DNA of 64,000 nt from Rhodococcus sp. ARC_M6 (GCF_022810305.1 NZ_JALGQH010000002.1:186001-250000); one strand, 5' to 3'. Positions 53,927 through 62,647 are shown, counted from the stretch's first letter. Program-made: numbers and translations. Notes: generated by a model from the letters alone, not told the origin.

Positions 53927-55291
53927 TCATCCGATCCTCAAGATGAGGTCGGCCTCGCGTCGACCGGAGAGCAGCGCCCCGTGAACGGTGGACGCTTCGG
54001 TGGCGTGTGTGGCCTCACCGGCAAAGAAGACTCGGTGGCCGATCGGTGCCGCGACGATCGCTCGGTCGTCGGGAGTGGATTCGAGCCCCGGGTAGGAGTA
54101 GGAGCCGCGGGCGTAGGGGTCGGCCGACCAGCGAGTCACCTGGTAGTCGGAAGGTTCGGGCACACGTTCGCCGTACATGACACGCAGAGCTCGCATCCCT
54201 TCAGCGACGGTGGCGGTGTCATCGAGGGATTCGATGCGGCGCGCGACCGACCCGCCGCGCAGCACGGCGATCACGGGCACACCCGTGACGCTTTGTAGCG
54301 GAAACCAAGCGGCCATCGGATCATCCGGCAAGCCGAACTGGGCGATGAGCTCGGCATCGTCCCAGAACTGAGCGTCGAAGCGCAGATACAGCTTGTTGTA
54401 GACACCCATACCGAGGCGGCCGATCGCCTCTTGCTTCTCAGCAGGCAAGGGCGGGTCGAAAATGACGGCATCGGTCTTCAACACACCCAGTGGCAGCGTG
54501 ACAATCACATGATCGGCGTCGAAGACACCGCGGTCGGTGGTGTGCACCTGGACACCTGCGGCGCTGTAAACGATGCGATCGACCACGTGTCCCAACCGCA
54601 CATCCAGGTTCTCGGCGAGCCTGGTCGCAATCTCGTCGTAGCCTCGAGGAAAGACCACCTCGTCACCGCTGTGACTGTCGTGGTGCTGCCCTACCCACAG
54701 GGGAACCTGGTCGGCGTCTGCACCGAAAGAGTCCTGGATGAAGTGGCGGACGGTATTTCGAATGAGGTTGGCGCGAATGTCGCTCATCCCAAGCTGCGGC
54801 AGCACCAATTCGACTGCGGCGGCGAAGGAGGTGTTCGCGAACCCTCGTTGCGCGGACAGCCCTTGCATCGCGGTCATGACCGCCTCGATGTCGGTGCCGT
54901 ACGCGGTCATCGCTGCCGGGTCCAGTTGGCGGCCGCCGCTGTAGGCGGTGATCATGTTCTGGTTGAGCACCACGGTGGGCAGACCGAACTCGTCGCGGAG
55001 CTCGCTGACGGGGTTTTCCTCGACGCCGTGAATCCAGGAGGCGCCCAAGTCGAGGGGCATGTCCTGCCAGGTGCGATCGGTCCACAGTCGACCACCCACG
55101 CGGTCGCGCGCTTCGAGCACCGTCACCTCATGCCCGCCCCGGATCAGGTCGCGCGCTGCGGTGAGCCCCGCGATGCCGGCTCCGATCACGAGAACCGAGC
55201 CTGCGGGCTGCGCGGATGCATCGGCACCGCGGTGCCCGAAGCCCGAAACGGAGATGGTTGCGGAGTTTGGGGGCGGGTTGTTCGGACTCAC
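53927..55291 (-). CDS. Flavin-containing amine oxidase
   Basis: A 454-residue FAD-dependent amine oxidase (MAO/polyamine oxidase family). VLVIGAGIAGLTAARDLIRGGHEVTVLEARDRVGGRLWTD binds FAD, and VHTTDRGVFDADHVIVTLPLGVLK and VFFAGEATHATEASTVHGALLSGRREAD are the later family motifs. I chose the GTG at 55289-55291 because GAGGAAGGA lies 7 bases upstream. An upstream ATG (55342) would extend into IS-derived sequence. Probable substrates are polyamines or other amines. Confidence 0.9.
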   Translation of the reverse strand: MSPNNPPPNSATISVSGFGHRGADASAQPAGSVLVIGAGIAGLTAARDLIRGGHEVTVLEARDRVGGRLWTDRTWQDMPLDLGASWIHGVEENPVSELRDEFGLPTVVLNQNMITAYSGGRQLDPAAMTAYGTDIEAVMTAMQGLSAQRGFANTSFAAAVELVLPQLGMSDIRANLIRNTVRHFIQDSFGADADQVPLWVGQHHDSHSGDEVVFPRGYDEIATRLAENLDVRLGHVVDRIVYSAAGVQVHTTDRGVFDADHVIVTLPLGVLKTDAVIFDPPLPAEKQEAIGRLGMGVYNKLYLRFDAQFWDDAELIAQFGLPDDPMAAWFPLQSVTGVPVIAVLRGGSVARRIESLDDTATVAEGMRALRVMYGERVPEPSDYQVTRWSADPYARGSYSYPGLESTPDDRAIVAAPIGHRVFFAGEATHATEASTVHGALLSGRREADLILRIG

Positions 55292-55307
55292 GACGGTTCC
55301 TTCCTCG

Positions 55308-55361
55308 GGGGAACAACGGATCGATCGACGTCCACTGCTCATCGGTGATGATATTCGGTGC
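55308..55361 (-). pseudogene. IS5-family transposase N-terminal fragment
   Basis: Eighteen codons read APNIITDEQWTSIDPLFP, the usual opening of IS5-type transposases (TDEQW..I.PLLP). Nothing else of that transposase follows. It lies directly upstream of the amine oxidase gene. Confidence 0.5.
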
Positions 55362-55411
55362 GCGGAACGACGAGCAGTGCCGCCGATTCAACCGTCTCCC
55401 GTGAAGAGACA

Positions 55412-55690
55412 CTCCTAGTCCGGTCGGCGGCGCGGGTTGAAGGGCTCACCGGGCACTGTCAGGTTGGTGAGCGGCGCGAGCGGCTCGAAAAGGCCATCAC
55501 CGTGATGGCCGCCGACAGCGAGTTCACCGCGGTGGTGGACCGGCTGGGATGCCTGCGTGGGATCGGCGCGCTGACCGCGTTCGCTCTGGCGGTGGAGATC
55601 GGCGACTGGAAGAGGCTGACGGGTCGCAGCGTCGGCGCTTATCTGGGTTTGGTACCCACCGAGCACTCCTCCCTGGGGAGAACAAGCCGA
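55412..55690 (+). pseudogene. IS110/IS1111-family transposase fragment
   Basis: The frame contains RRERLEKAITVMAADSEFTAVVDRLGCLRGIGALTAFALAVEIGDWKRLTGRSVGAYLGLVPTEHSS, the Transposase_20 region of IS110-type transposases. N- and C-terminal parts are missing. It differs from the complete IS110 at 57731-59002 and is an independent insertion remnant. Confidence 0.8.
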
Positions 55691-55815
55691 GAACAGTGGG
55701 CGCAAAACCCAAGCCACACCGAAGACAACGGGATCGTCGAACTCCGGGGCTTGAGAGCCGAACCCGGTGTATCCGCACATATGCTCGAACTGCACAGCGC
55801 AGAGCGTACTGAAAC

Positions 55816-56832
55816 TCAGTCGTCCATACCGTCGGATTTCTGCCCCTTTCGGCCCAGCGCCGAAAGCTCTGCAAGCAATCCTCGACTGGATAGAATGATC
55901 GAAGACGTGGCTACCGAAGTAATCTTCTCGCACTCCAAGAGTTCTTCGAACTCCAAAAGCCGTTCTTTAACCTGAGGTAACGCCGTGACTACGGTGTCTC
56001 CGTTGGGATTGCCCACTGGGCCTCTCCCGGCATCGCCGAATGCGTCGGCCATCGCTTCGAGCAAACGGGCGAGGGGATCTTTCGACGTCACGTCCTCGTC
56101 GAGAATGCAGGCCTCGACTGCAAGGACCATGCCCATCAGGTGCAGCATTGCCCGATCGACCGCCTCGGCTACCGGGCGGAAAAGTTCCGGCCCCCCGATG
56201 CGCAACCAGCTGCGTTTCCGAAAGTTGCCGACGAGGCTGTCTTCACCCTGCAGTACGACCGTTTCGGCGGCCACGGATCTGTTCACCGACAATGCCCGTT
56301 GCCGCCAATTATCCCTATTGCCGCCGCCTGATCTCACGCCCTCGGCCAAATGCCCCAGGACGTCCGACACCTCGTGGGTGCGCATCACGAGCACGTCTCT
56401 GGCGTGTGACAGGTGGTCCGGCGGGACCAATACTGCGTTTATCGCAATACCGATGGCAACACCCAGGATTACATCGCCTATACGGTGCATGACGAGGTTT
56501 GCGTTCGTCGCTGTTCCGTACAGAAGGACCAACACCGCGGTGACGGCAACCCACACTCCGTCAGGCGACAGCAGCGGGATTCGGCCGACGAGTAAACCTG
56601 CCGCTGTTGCAAGAGCCAGAGCTGCGACGGGCGGGAGTATCACCGCTGCGATCGCAGCCACGATGACGCCGAGGACGACCACACTCACTTGACGTGCCGC
56701 CACCTGCATCGAGTTCCGCACCGTGTTACCGATGATGAAGAGCGCAGCGTACGGCGCCAGAAACGCTTCAGGGCTGTGAAATACCCTGTCTGCGATAACC
56801 CACGCGATAGCCACGGCCACCGTGCCTTTCAC
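55816..56832 (-). CDS. FUSC family membrane protein (possible N-terminal truncation)
   Basis: A 338-residue protein with one half of the FUSC fold: hydrophobic segments between residues 1 and 140 (AVAIAWVIADRVFHSPEAFLAPYAALFIIGNTVRNS; VVVLGVIVAAIAAVILPPVAALALATAAGLLVG; VWVAVTAVLVLLYG; VILGVAIGIAINAVLVPP) and a long cytoplasmic helical domain. Relatives export aromatic acids or serve the envelope. The only start in frame is the GTG at 56832. About 35 open codons without a start precede it, so the N-terminus may be damaged. Confidence 0.8.
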   Translation of the reverse strand: MKGTVAVAIAWVIADRVFHSPEAFLAPYAALFIIGNTVRNSMQVAARQVSVVVLGVIVAAIAAVILPPVAALALATAAGLLVGRIPLLSPDGVWVAVTAVLVLLYGTATNANLVMHRIGDVILGVAIGIAINAVLVPPDHLSHARDVLVMRTHEVSDVLGHLAEGVRSGGGNRDNWRQRALSVNRSVAAETVVLQGEDSLVGNFRKRSWLRIGGPELFRPVAEAVDRAMLHLMGMVLAVEACILDEDVTSKDPLARLLEAMADAFGDAGRGPVGNPNGDTVVTALPQVKERLLEFEELLECEKITSVATSSIILSSRGLLAELSALGRKGQKSDGMDD

Positions 56833-56896
56833 GGCCGCGACGAGACCTATGCTTTCACATCGCTGTACCAGGGGGTGCTCGAGAATTCCTTGCTCC

Positions 56897-57343
56897 TCAC
56901 TGTTCGATTGACAGTTTCTGGTATCGATTCAACCAAAGCGAACTTTGTCCCCTGTAAACAGGCAGATCACGCGCCCCACGCCGGTTGCGTCGTAGATCGC
57001 AGTGACCACGGCCGCGACTGCCCAGAGTAAGCGCATAGAGGTCGCCGCTGCAGGCAAGCTCTCCGAAGCCCTTGAGACTGTCGAACGTGCACGTGGACGC
57101 CCGTACGACTTTCACCAATTGATCGGGCGTGCCGACCTGATGCTCGACGAAGCGGTCCAGAAGCCACGTGAAGCCGGCCGTCACGATCTCGCGGAGAAGG
57201 TAGAGACCGAACTGGTCGGCCGAAACGTCTTTCCCGGACAATGGACGTTCCAGGTAGTCGAGGATTTCGACGACCACTTTTAGTCCGCGTTTCGCGAGTG
57301 TGAAGTGATCGTGCGCAGCGAGCTTTGTGGTGGGCGCCGTCAT
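56897..57343 (-). CDS. Hypothetical protein
   Basis: A 148-residue frame from the ATG at 57341-57343 (TKLAAHDHFTLAKRGLKVVVEILDYLERPLSG, FGLYLLREIVTAGFTWLLDRFVEHQVGTPDQLVKVVRAS). The first 100 residues look like a folded helical protein. The last 40 are Arg-rich and less convincing. I recognise no family. It precedes the FUSC gene in the same direction. Confidence 0.4.
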   Translation of the reverse strand: MTAPTTKLAAHDHFTLAKRGLKVVVEILDYLERPLSGKDVSADQFGLYLLREIVTAGFTWLLDRFVEHQVGTPDQLVKVVRASTCTFDSLKGFGELACSGDLYALTLGSRGRGHCDLRRNRRGARDLPVYRGQSSLWLNRYQKLSIEQ

Positions 57344-57730
57344 GTCTTCGAATCCGAAATGAAGGAAGCTCGGCGAACTCACGGGCACCCTGGGCACGAG
57401 GCACGGCCGTAGCCGCGCTACGTGCGATTTTCGCCGTGTCGGAAGGAAGGCCCTGTCTTTCAGAGTTGCCAAAGTGAGGTACGTGGAAATAGTGAGCGTA
57501 GGGAGACCCCGAGCACTGACTTCGAGCATTTCGATCAGATTGGCACCGTTGTCCAACTGGCCGGTATCGACACCGTCATGGCGCCAACTCCCTGGCGAGA
57601 CGCCGCCGCGCGGCGGCGCCTCGATCCTTGTGCGAGGGTCTCCTCACAAAGCCTCCGCGTCCTTATGCCGCAGGTACTTCAGTGCCTCAATCACCCCGCA
57701 CTCCTGACAGACATCCCATGCTGAATTTGG
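57344..57730. other. No gene recognised
   Basis: This stretch lies between the hypothetical gene and the IS110 element. No frame with recognisable similarity was found. The part next to the IS may be its left end. Confidence 0.35.
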
Positions 57731-59002
57731 TCAAGCAGCCACTGTGGTTGTGGTTCCAGCCGTAGCGGTGGTTCCGGTTCGGTGATGCTGCCACGCGATA
57801 TCCTCGTCGTACGGTGTGCCGGTCTTGAGACAGCCGTGCAGTATGCCCACCAGCCTGTTCGCAAGCTGACGCAACGCTGCGTGGTGGCCGATTCTTCTGC
57901 CGCGTAGCGCGTCGTAGTAGGCCCGGGCACCGGGAGATGCGCGCAGCGCGGAGAAGGCCTGCAGGTGCAGCGCGGCGCCGAGGTGGTGGTTGGTGGCGTA
58001 ACGGGCAAGGACAACGGTCCTCTTGCCCGAGGCCCGCGTGATCGGACTCTGCCCGGAGTAGTTCTTGCGTGCCCGGGCGTCTGCGAATCTTGTGGAATCG
58101 TCCCCGAACTCGCCGAGGACCCGAGAAGCCAGGACCACCCCGAAACCCGGCTGGCTGAGATAAATATCAGCGTCCGGGTGACGGCCAAAATGCTCGGCCA
58201 CCACCGTCTCGAACTGTGCGATCTGCTCGTTGAGGGCGGTGATGATCCTGACCTCTCCGGGAACGATGCGTGCGTAGGCACACTCAAGGGCCGCCGGTTG
58301 CCGCAACGCGGGCGCGCGGAGTACCGCCAGTAGCGTGTTTGCTTTGGCCTCGGCATGGTGGCGGCGGGCAGTCCGCAATGCGGCAATGAGCTGGCTTCGG
58401 GTCAGTTTCGCGGCCAGCACCGGATCCGGTGCCCGGGCAAGTAGCCGCAGTGAATCCACTGCGGCAAGGTCCTCGAATGCGTCGATGGCTGCGGGAAAGA
58501 ACTCGCGCAGAACAGAACTCAGCCGCAGCACATGGCGGGTTCGGTCCCAGATCGCACTTTGGTGCGCGCGTGCCAACAGCTTCACCGCCTCGGCCACGTC
58601 ACTGTCCCCGGCGATCGGACGGTGATGGGCGCGGTCGAGGCGGACGATTTCGGCGAGCACATGCGCATCACCGGCATCGCTCTTGGCGCCGGAGGTGGCG
58701 TGGCGTTGCCGGTAGCGCGCGGACGAGAGTGGGTTGATCGCGAACACCTGGTAGCCGGCTGCTCGCAGCGCCGTTACCCAGGGGCCGCGGTCGGTCTCGA
58801 TTCCGACGACGATCTGCTCGGCGACCTGTTCAGGTGGCAGTTCCACCCAGGTTGTGGGGGCGTGCTCGGCGAGCAGGGTATGTAGCCGTGTGATGCCCTC
58901 CAAACCTTCCGGCACACGTGCCCGCGCCAGTCGGTGCCCCGTTTCGTCTTCGATCTCTATGTCGTGGTGGTCCTGCGCCCAGTCGTCTCCGATGAACAAC
59001 AT
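57731..59002 (-). mobile_element. IS110-family insertion sequence with intact transposase
   Basis: The transposase has 423 residues from the ATG at 59000-59002 (MLFIGDDWAQDHHDIEI with the first Asp of the DEDD site; GIETDRGPWVTALRAAGYQVFAINPLSSARYRQRHATSGAKSDAGDAHVLAEIVR). It continues to the C-terminal Transposase_20 domain (GFGVVLASRVLGEFGDDSTRFADARARKNYSGQSPITRASGK). It appears complete. IS110 elements lack obvious inverted repeats, so the exact ends are not defined here. Confidence 0.9.
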
Positions 59003-59436
59003 CGCATTCGTCCTCCTCCGTGGTCCGTCAGGCAAGATCACAGCTCCCGGAGACCCCCGCACTCTAATGATCAAGTGCTCACGCCGGAGCGGGCACGGCA
59101 TCCCATCAGCGGTCTGGCCACCGGCGTGTCGGTGGGCGCACGGTCTGTCATTAGGCCTCGATGAGGGGCCTGGGAGGGTGAGTGCTGATCCACCGACCGC
59201 TGTGTAGTCGAGCCTTCCACAAGCACCCGACTAATCCCATTAGAGAGGGTGGGCGCCTATGCGAATGGGCGAGATGCACACGAACTCGGACGCAATCCCT
59301 CAATCCGTCACGGACCAGGAAGAAACCACCGCGTTCATCGCCGGAATTCACTGCCACCACGCGCAAAAGGAAACACTGGCACCCTGTTCGGCCGTCGAAC
59401 CGGAACGCGGTTACCGATCACTCGTTTCTGTCTCGC

Positions 59437-59461
59437 GGTTAGCGTTCAGGCTGAGGGGTAT
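59437..59461 (+). promoter_or_regulatory. SigF/SigB-type promoter of the YtxH-like gene
   Basis: GGTT (59437-59440), 15 bases, GGGTAT (59456-59461) followed by TCG. It lies 61 bases upstream of the YtxH-like ATG and is a best-class match. Confidence 0.65.
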
Positions 59462-59521
59462 TCGTCGACGTACGCGCAATCAGCGATAACTCGCTCATGC
59501 CACACGACAACAGGAGACGTC

Positions 59522-59887
59522 ATGCAGAAAGCGTTGATCTTCATAGCGGGCGCCGCCGCGGGCTTTATCGTGGGCACCCGATCCGGGCGGCAAACTTACG
59601 AGAAGATGAGGCAGCAGTCTCACGATCTCTGGCACAATCCCGCCGTTCAGGAGAAAGTGAGCGAAGCGACGGAAACGGTGAAGGAGAAGGCTCCGCAAGT
59701 ACAGCAGAAGGTCAGTGACCTGGCCAAGAAGGCTGTCCACCAAAACACGGACGCAAGTGCCCCGAATATTCCCACCGCCGGAGAGTCCCTGCATGAAGCT
59801 GCAACCACAACTCCTGCAGTCGAAAGCCCAACGCCCGAGATCCCTTCCCCACCAGACGATTCCAGCAAGGGGCAGAGTTCGTTGTGA
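59522..59887 (+). CDS. YtxH-like general-stress membrane protein
   Basis: A 121-residue protein. The ATG at 59522 has AGGAGA 6 bases upstream. ALIFIAGAAAGFIVGTRSGRQTYEKM is a YtxH-type membrane segment. A helical region follows (VQEKVSEATETVKEKAPQVQQKVSDLAKKAVHQ), then a Pro/Thr-rich tail. YtxH-like proteins belong to general-stress regulons in Bacillus. The promoter at 59437-59461 supports the same here. Confidence 0.78.
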   Translation: MQKALIFIAGAAAGFIVGTRSGRQTYEKMRQQSHDLWHNPAVQEKVSEATETVKEKAPQVQQKVSDLAKKAVHQNTDASAPNIPTAGESLHEAATTTPAVESPTPEIPSPPDDSSKGQSSL

Positions 59888-59892
59888 TCAGG

Positions 59893-60340
59893 CCCCGATC
59901 ATCATCCTCGGGTGAAAGCTCGTCGGCCGCGGGTAGATGACGGTCAAACGTTCTCGACAGCAGCCCCGTGGGCGATTTGACTGGTGCTGGAGGCGCGAGC
60001 AATCAAGAGCAGCCAGGGATTGTATTCGGCGTTAGCAATTATCCAGGCCGCCCGATGCGGAACTGGTCGAGCGACGGATGTCCGGCAACAAAGGGCAGTG
60101 TCCCTCCGCGCGGACGAGGCTCACCAAGTTTGTCACTCGCCTCACCGCTGAGTGCTTCGGCACAATCTTCCCAAGCAGTTCGGGGCGGCCGCACCGGGAT
60201 CGCAGAGAACAGGACATGGTCATGAGCATGGGAAAGAAAATCCAGCACAAGTATTTCGGTAAGGCCACCGGGAACGCCCACCTCGAAGCAGATGGAAGCA
60301 AGGAACAGTCCAAGGGCAACGCCAAACAAATGGGCGACAA
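59893..60340 (+). repeat. Long dispersed direct repeat, copy B
   Basis: The second copy of the leader-plus-csbD repeat (copy A 37071-37474). The leader blocks are conserved, but about 100 bases are inserted near 60010-60110. The match ends at GACAA (60340) inside the csbD sequence, where integrase-derived DNA begins. Confidence 0.75.
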
Positions 60341-60455
60341 AGGTGAGCGAAGAGATGCGATCTTCTGTCGTTCCTCCGTACCCCGCACCACGGTCAGTAC
60401 CGAGGCCGCCAGTTTCAGTGATCGCCGCGCGTTGGCGATCTTACCGTTGCTCTGA
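60216..60455 (+). pseudogene. CsbD family gene, internally deleted and 3'-truncated
   Basis: The frame begins MVMSMGKKIQHK like the copy at 37300. It then lacks about ten codons (VETAEGAAKK is replaced by Y), continues FGKATGNAHLEADGSKEQSKGNAKQMGDK, and then runs into antisense integrase sequence. The C-terminal AFKH is absent. Confidence 0.75.
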
Positions 60456-60650
60456 TCGATGGTTCGGCCTGTGACGCGAACCCTGGTCCGTGCGGCCACC
60501 GTGATGCGTCCGGCGTCCAAATCAATTGCGCTCCAGCGCAGTCCGGCCATCCCGATCAGCGCCTAATTCACCCTGGAGTGCATCGCCACCAACCGCGCAA
60601 CCTCGCCCTCATCGAGTCGTTCGGACAAGCCCAGCGCCCCCTCGTAGGTG
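60345..60650 (-). pseudogene. Tyrosine integrase, catalytic-domain fragment
   Basis: The minus strand reads ALIGMAGLRWSAIDLDAGRITVAARTRVRVTG..NARRSLKLAASVLTVVRGTEERQKI, the first part of a phage-type integrase catalytic domain (LRW.DIDL). A TAG stop precedes ALIGMAG. The His-x-x-Arg and Tyr motifs are absent. It abuts the truncated csbD copy, showing an old rearrangement. Confidence 0.65.
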
Positions 60651-61544
60651 TCGACGTCGGGTGATCCGAGCGAGGCACGGTGAGCCGTACGTGGTCGATC
60701 TGCTGACAGCGAAGGCCGCGAAAGTAGGCGCCGAGACGGCCACCTCGGCCGCTCGTGCCACCGGTACCGACCCGAACTCGGAGCGGCGGACTGAAGTCGA
60801 GCGCTGCATCGCAGAGTCGGGTATTAGTGGCATTGCCAAGAGCGACCTCGCTGGCTTGGTGTGAAACTGCACCACCACCCTCGCACTACCGCGAAGGTGA
60901 CTCCCCCGAGGCCATGCGGTCACCGGAGGCGGCGAGGTGCCGGAGCGCGCTGTGTCGGTCCTTGACAGCCACAACCGAGACGTGGGCATCCCCATGGAAT
61001 GCAGCATCACGACAGTGTCGGGGATGTCGACCTTCGCCGCCGCACCACGCGGCCGGCGCCTGCTCTCGTGACCTATGTGGTCGATCACCACCGAGCAGGG
61101 TCCGGAGCACCTCGACGAGGCCTAGTACTCGGTTGGTATCTAAAGCATCGTTCTCGCTACCCCATCACCGCGATTGCCTTGAGGAACGAGTCGATGATGA
61201 GCAGTCGGGGCGGGGTTGCTTCAGGGCCCTGCGGATTCAAGGGCCCTGTGGACGTCTCAAACGTGCTCTTGCGGCTCACCACCCCGCGCATCCGGGTCCA
61301 TCACGTTCACTGTGCGCCGACGGATGGCGTCGTCGGGCCTCCCAAGCATCCGCAGGCGTGCATACGGCTTGCAGACACCATTGCGTCCAGGAACAGGTAC
61401 ATAGCAACACTGGTGGCCATCTGACAGCCTTCGCCGCGTCCTGGCACGCCGCAGACACACCCAGGTCTTACCACGCCCCGCTGCCAGGAAGAAGCGCGCA
61501 GCCGACTTTGAGTAGCGGGCCATCCAGGTAGACCGTGCGGTGGG
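60651..61544. other. Decayed element DNA, no gene recognised
   Basis: About 900 bases between the integrase fragment and the excisionase remnant. Several short frames exist on both strands, but none resembles a known protein over its length. It is probably debris of the element's integration or replication module. Confidence 0.4.
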
Positions 61545-61760
61545 TCAGCAGCGGCACCAGGAATCGCCACCAATACCGTCACGGTGGCCGTTTGCCAGAA
61601 GTGCACGCAAGCTTTCGGCCGGAATGCGTACCGGAACGCCCGGCTTGCGGGCGAAAAGGGTTTAGAGGTGGCCGTCGGCAAGCAAGCGCCAGATGGCGCG
61701 CTGGCTGAGCTGTATCCGTTCGGCCACTTGAACCACGCTGAACGCCCGTAAGTCGGCGTA
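61545..61760 (-). pseudogene. Excisionase (helix-turn-helix, MerR-like) with in-frame stop
   Basis: The minus strand reads DLRAFSVVQVAERIQLSQRAIWRLLADGHL, stop (TAA at 61664-61662), then TLFARKPGVPVRIPAESLRALLANGH in the same frame. Together this is a typical small Xis-type DNA-binding protein interrupted by a nonsense codon. Its position next to the tRNA attachment site fits an excisionase. Confidence 0.65.
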
Positions 61761-62015
61761 CGGATCGGGGGGTGTCGATGCAAAAGTTCGAGTAGACAAG
61801 GAGACTCCAGGACAGATAATTCTGTCCGGCTCCCGCGCGCTGTGGCGTCTTACCCGCCTAGGTATCGGGGGTATCTCAGACGACCCCGAGGTTTCTCTTG
61901 TCTGGCTCCCAGCCGCCACGACACGGTGGGGCACAGGGCCTACCAGACAGCGCCGTAAACTGCTAGGGCCCACGTAGGGGCCACGGCCCCACGCTTAGCC
62001 CTCCGCAAAACGAAG

Positions 62016-62041
62016 AGAACCCCCTGTTGCCAGGGGGTTCT
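62016..62041 (-). terminator. tRNA-Val terminator hairpin, island copy
   Basis: AGAACCCCCTG (62016-62026), loop TTGC, CAGGGGGTTCT (62031-62041) is an 11-bp perfect hairpin just downstream of the tRNA-Val 3' end on the minus strand, followed by CTTCGTTTTG. It lies inside the island, so it was probably brought in by the element. Confidence 0.75.
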
Positions 62042-62045
62042 TCGG

Positions 62046-62070
62046 GTGGTCCCGGCTGGGATCGAACCAG
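62046..62070. repeat. Proximal attachment site in the tRNA-Val 3' end
   Basis: Identical to 32528-32552. It covers the last 24 bases of tRNA-Val(CAC) plus one base. It marks the right end of the island, with the tRNA kept intact. Confidence 0.88.
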
Positions 62071-62118
62071 CGACCTTCCCGGTGTGAACGGGACGCTCTT
62101 CCACTGAGCCACGGGACC
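62047..62118 (-). tRNA. tRNA-Val(CAC)
   Basis: The 72-base sequence folds as a normal tRNA: acceptor GGTCCCG/CGGGACC, anticodon stem TCCCG/CGGGA with loop TTCACAC (anticodon CAC), T arm GCTGG-TTCGATC-CCAGC. CCA is not encoded. It is the integration site of the island. Confidence 0.95.
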
Positions 62119-62405
62119 TTCTGAAACATCCGAACGCATGCGCTCGAACGAGTTGGAACATTAACACGACCCAGCGCTGAATACGAATCACCAGGTTGTC
62201 ATTCACGCCGGCGGCATCCCGACTCGAATTCCCCGATTCAGGACCTTCCACATCCGGGCTCTGAGGCACGTTCAGGACAGCATTTTGCTTCATTTCAGAC
62301 TAAAAATTGCCCCTGAACTGGTGATTTGTATGTTTCGGATGCCGTCGGCTAATGTTTTCAACGCACCGAGGAGAGCAACCCGCTCCCCAAGCAACACGGT
62401 GCAAT

Positions 62406-62478
62406 GCGGACGTGGCGCAGCTGGTAGCGCACAACCTTGCCAAGGTTGGGGTCGCGGGTTCGAATCCCGTCGTCCGCT
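62406..62478 (+). tRNA. tRNA-Gly(GCC), first copy
   Basis: Acceptor GCGGACG/CGTCCGC, anticodon loop TTGCCAA (anticodon GCC), T loop TTCGAAT. 73 bases. CCA is not encoded. It heads a five-tRNA cluster. Confidence 0.96.
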
Positions 62479-62503
62479 CGAGAGGTGTGACTCAACCTTT
62501 TAC

Positions 62504-62574
62504 GGTGGAGTGGCCGAGTGGTGAGGCAACGGCCTGCAAAGCCGTGCACACGGGTTCGATTCCCGTCTCCACCT
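62504..62574 (+). tRNA. tRNA-Cys(GCA)
   Basis: Acceptor GGTGGAG/CTCCACC, anticodon loop with GCA (CTGCAAA), T loop TTCGATT. 71 bases. Confidence 0.96.
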
Positions 62575-62575
62575 C

Positions 62576-62647
62576 GCGCGATTAGCTCAGCGGGAGAGCG
62601 CTTCCCTGACACGGAAGAGGTCACTGGTTCAATCCCAGTATCGCGCA
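62576..62647 (+). tRNA. tRNA-Val(GAC), first copy
   Basis: Acceptor GCGCGAT/ATCGCGC, anticodon loop CTGACAC (anticodon GAC), T loop TTCAATC. CCA is encoded at 62648-62650. Confidence 0.96.

Larger units (their letters stand above)
32528..62070. mobile_element. Genomic island integrated at tRNA-Val(CAC)
   Basis: A 29.5-kb segment lies directly downstream of the tRNA-Val(CAC) gene and ends at a second copy of the last 25 bases of that gene. Integrase fragments lie at both ends (32686-33108 and 60345-60650), and a broken excisionase lies next to the tRNA (61545-61760). The cargo includes the gas-vesicle operon and many membrane, CsbD-like and redox genes. Both recombinase genes are decayed, so the element is probably no longer mobile by itself. 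Confidence 0.85.
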
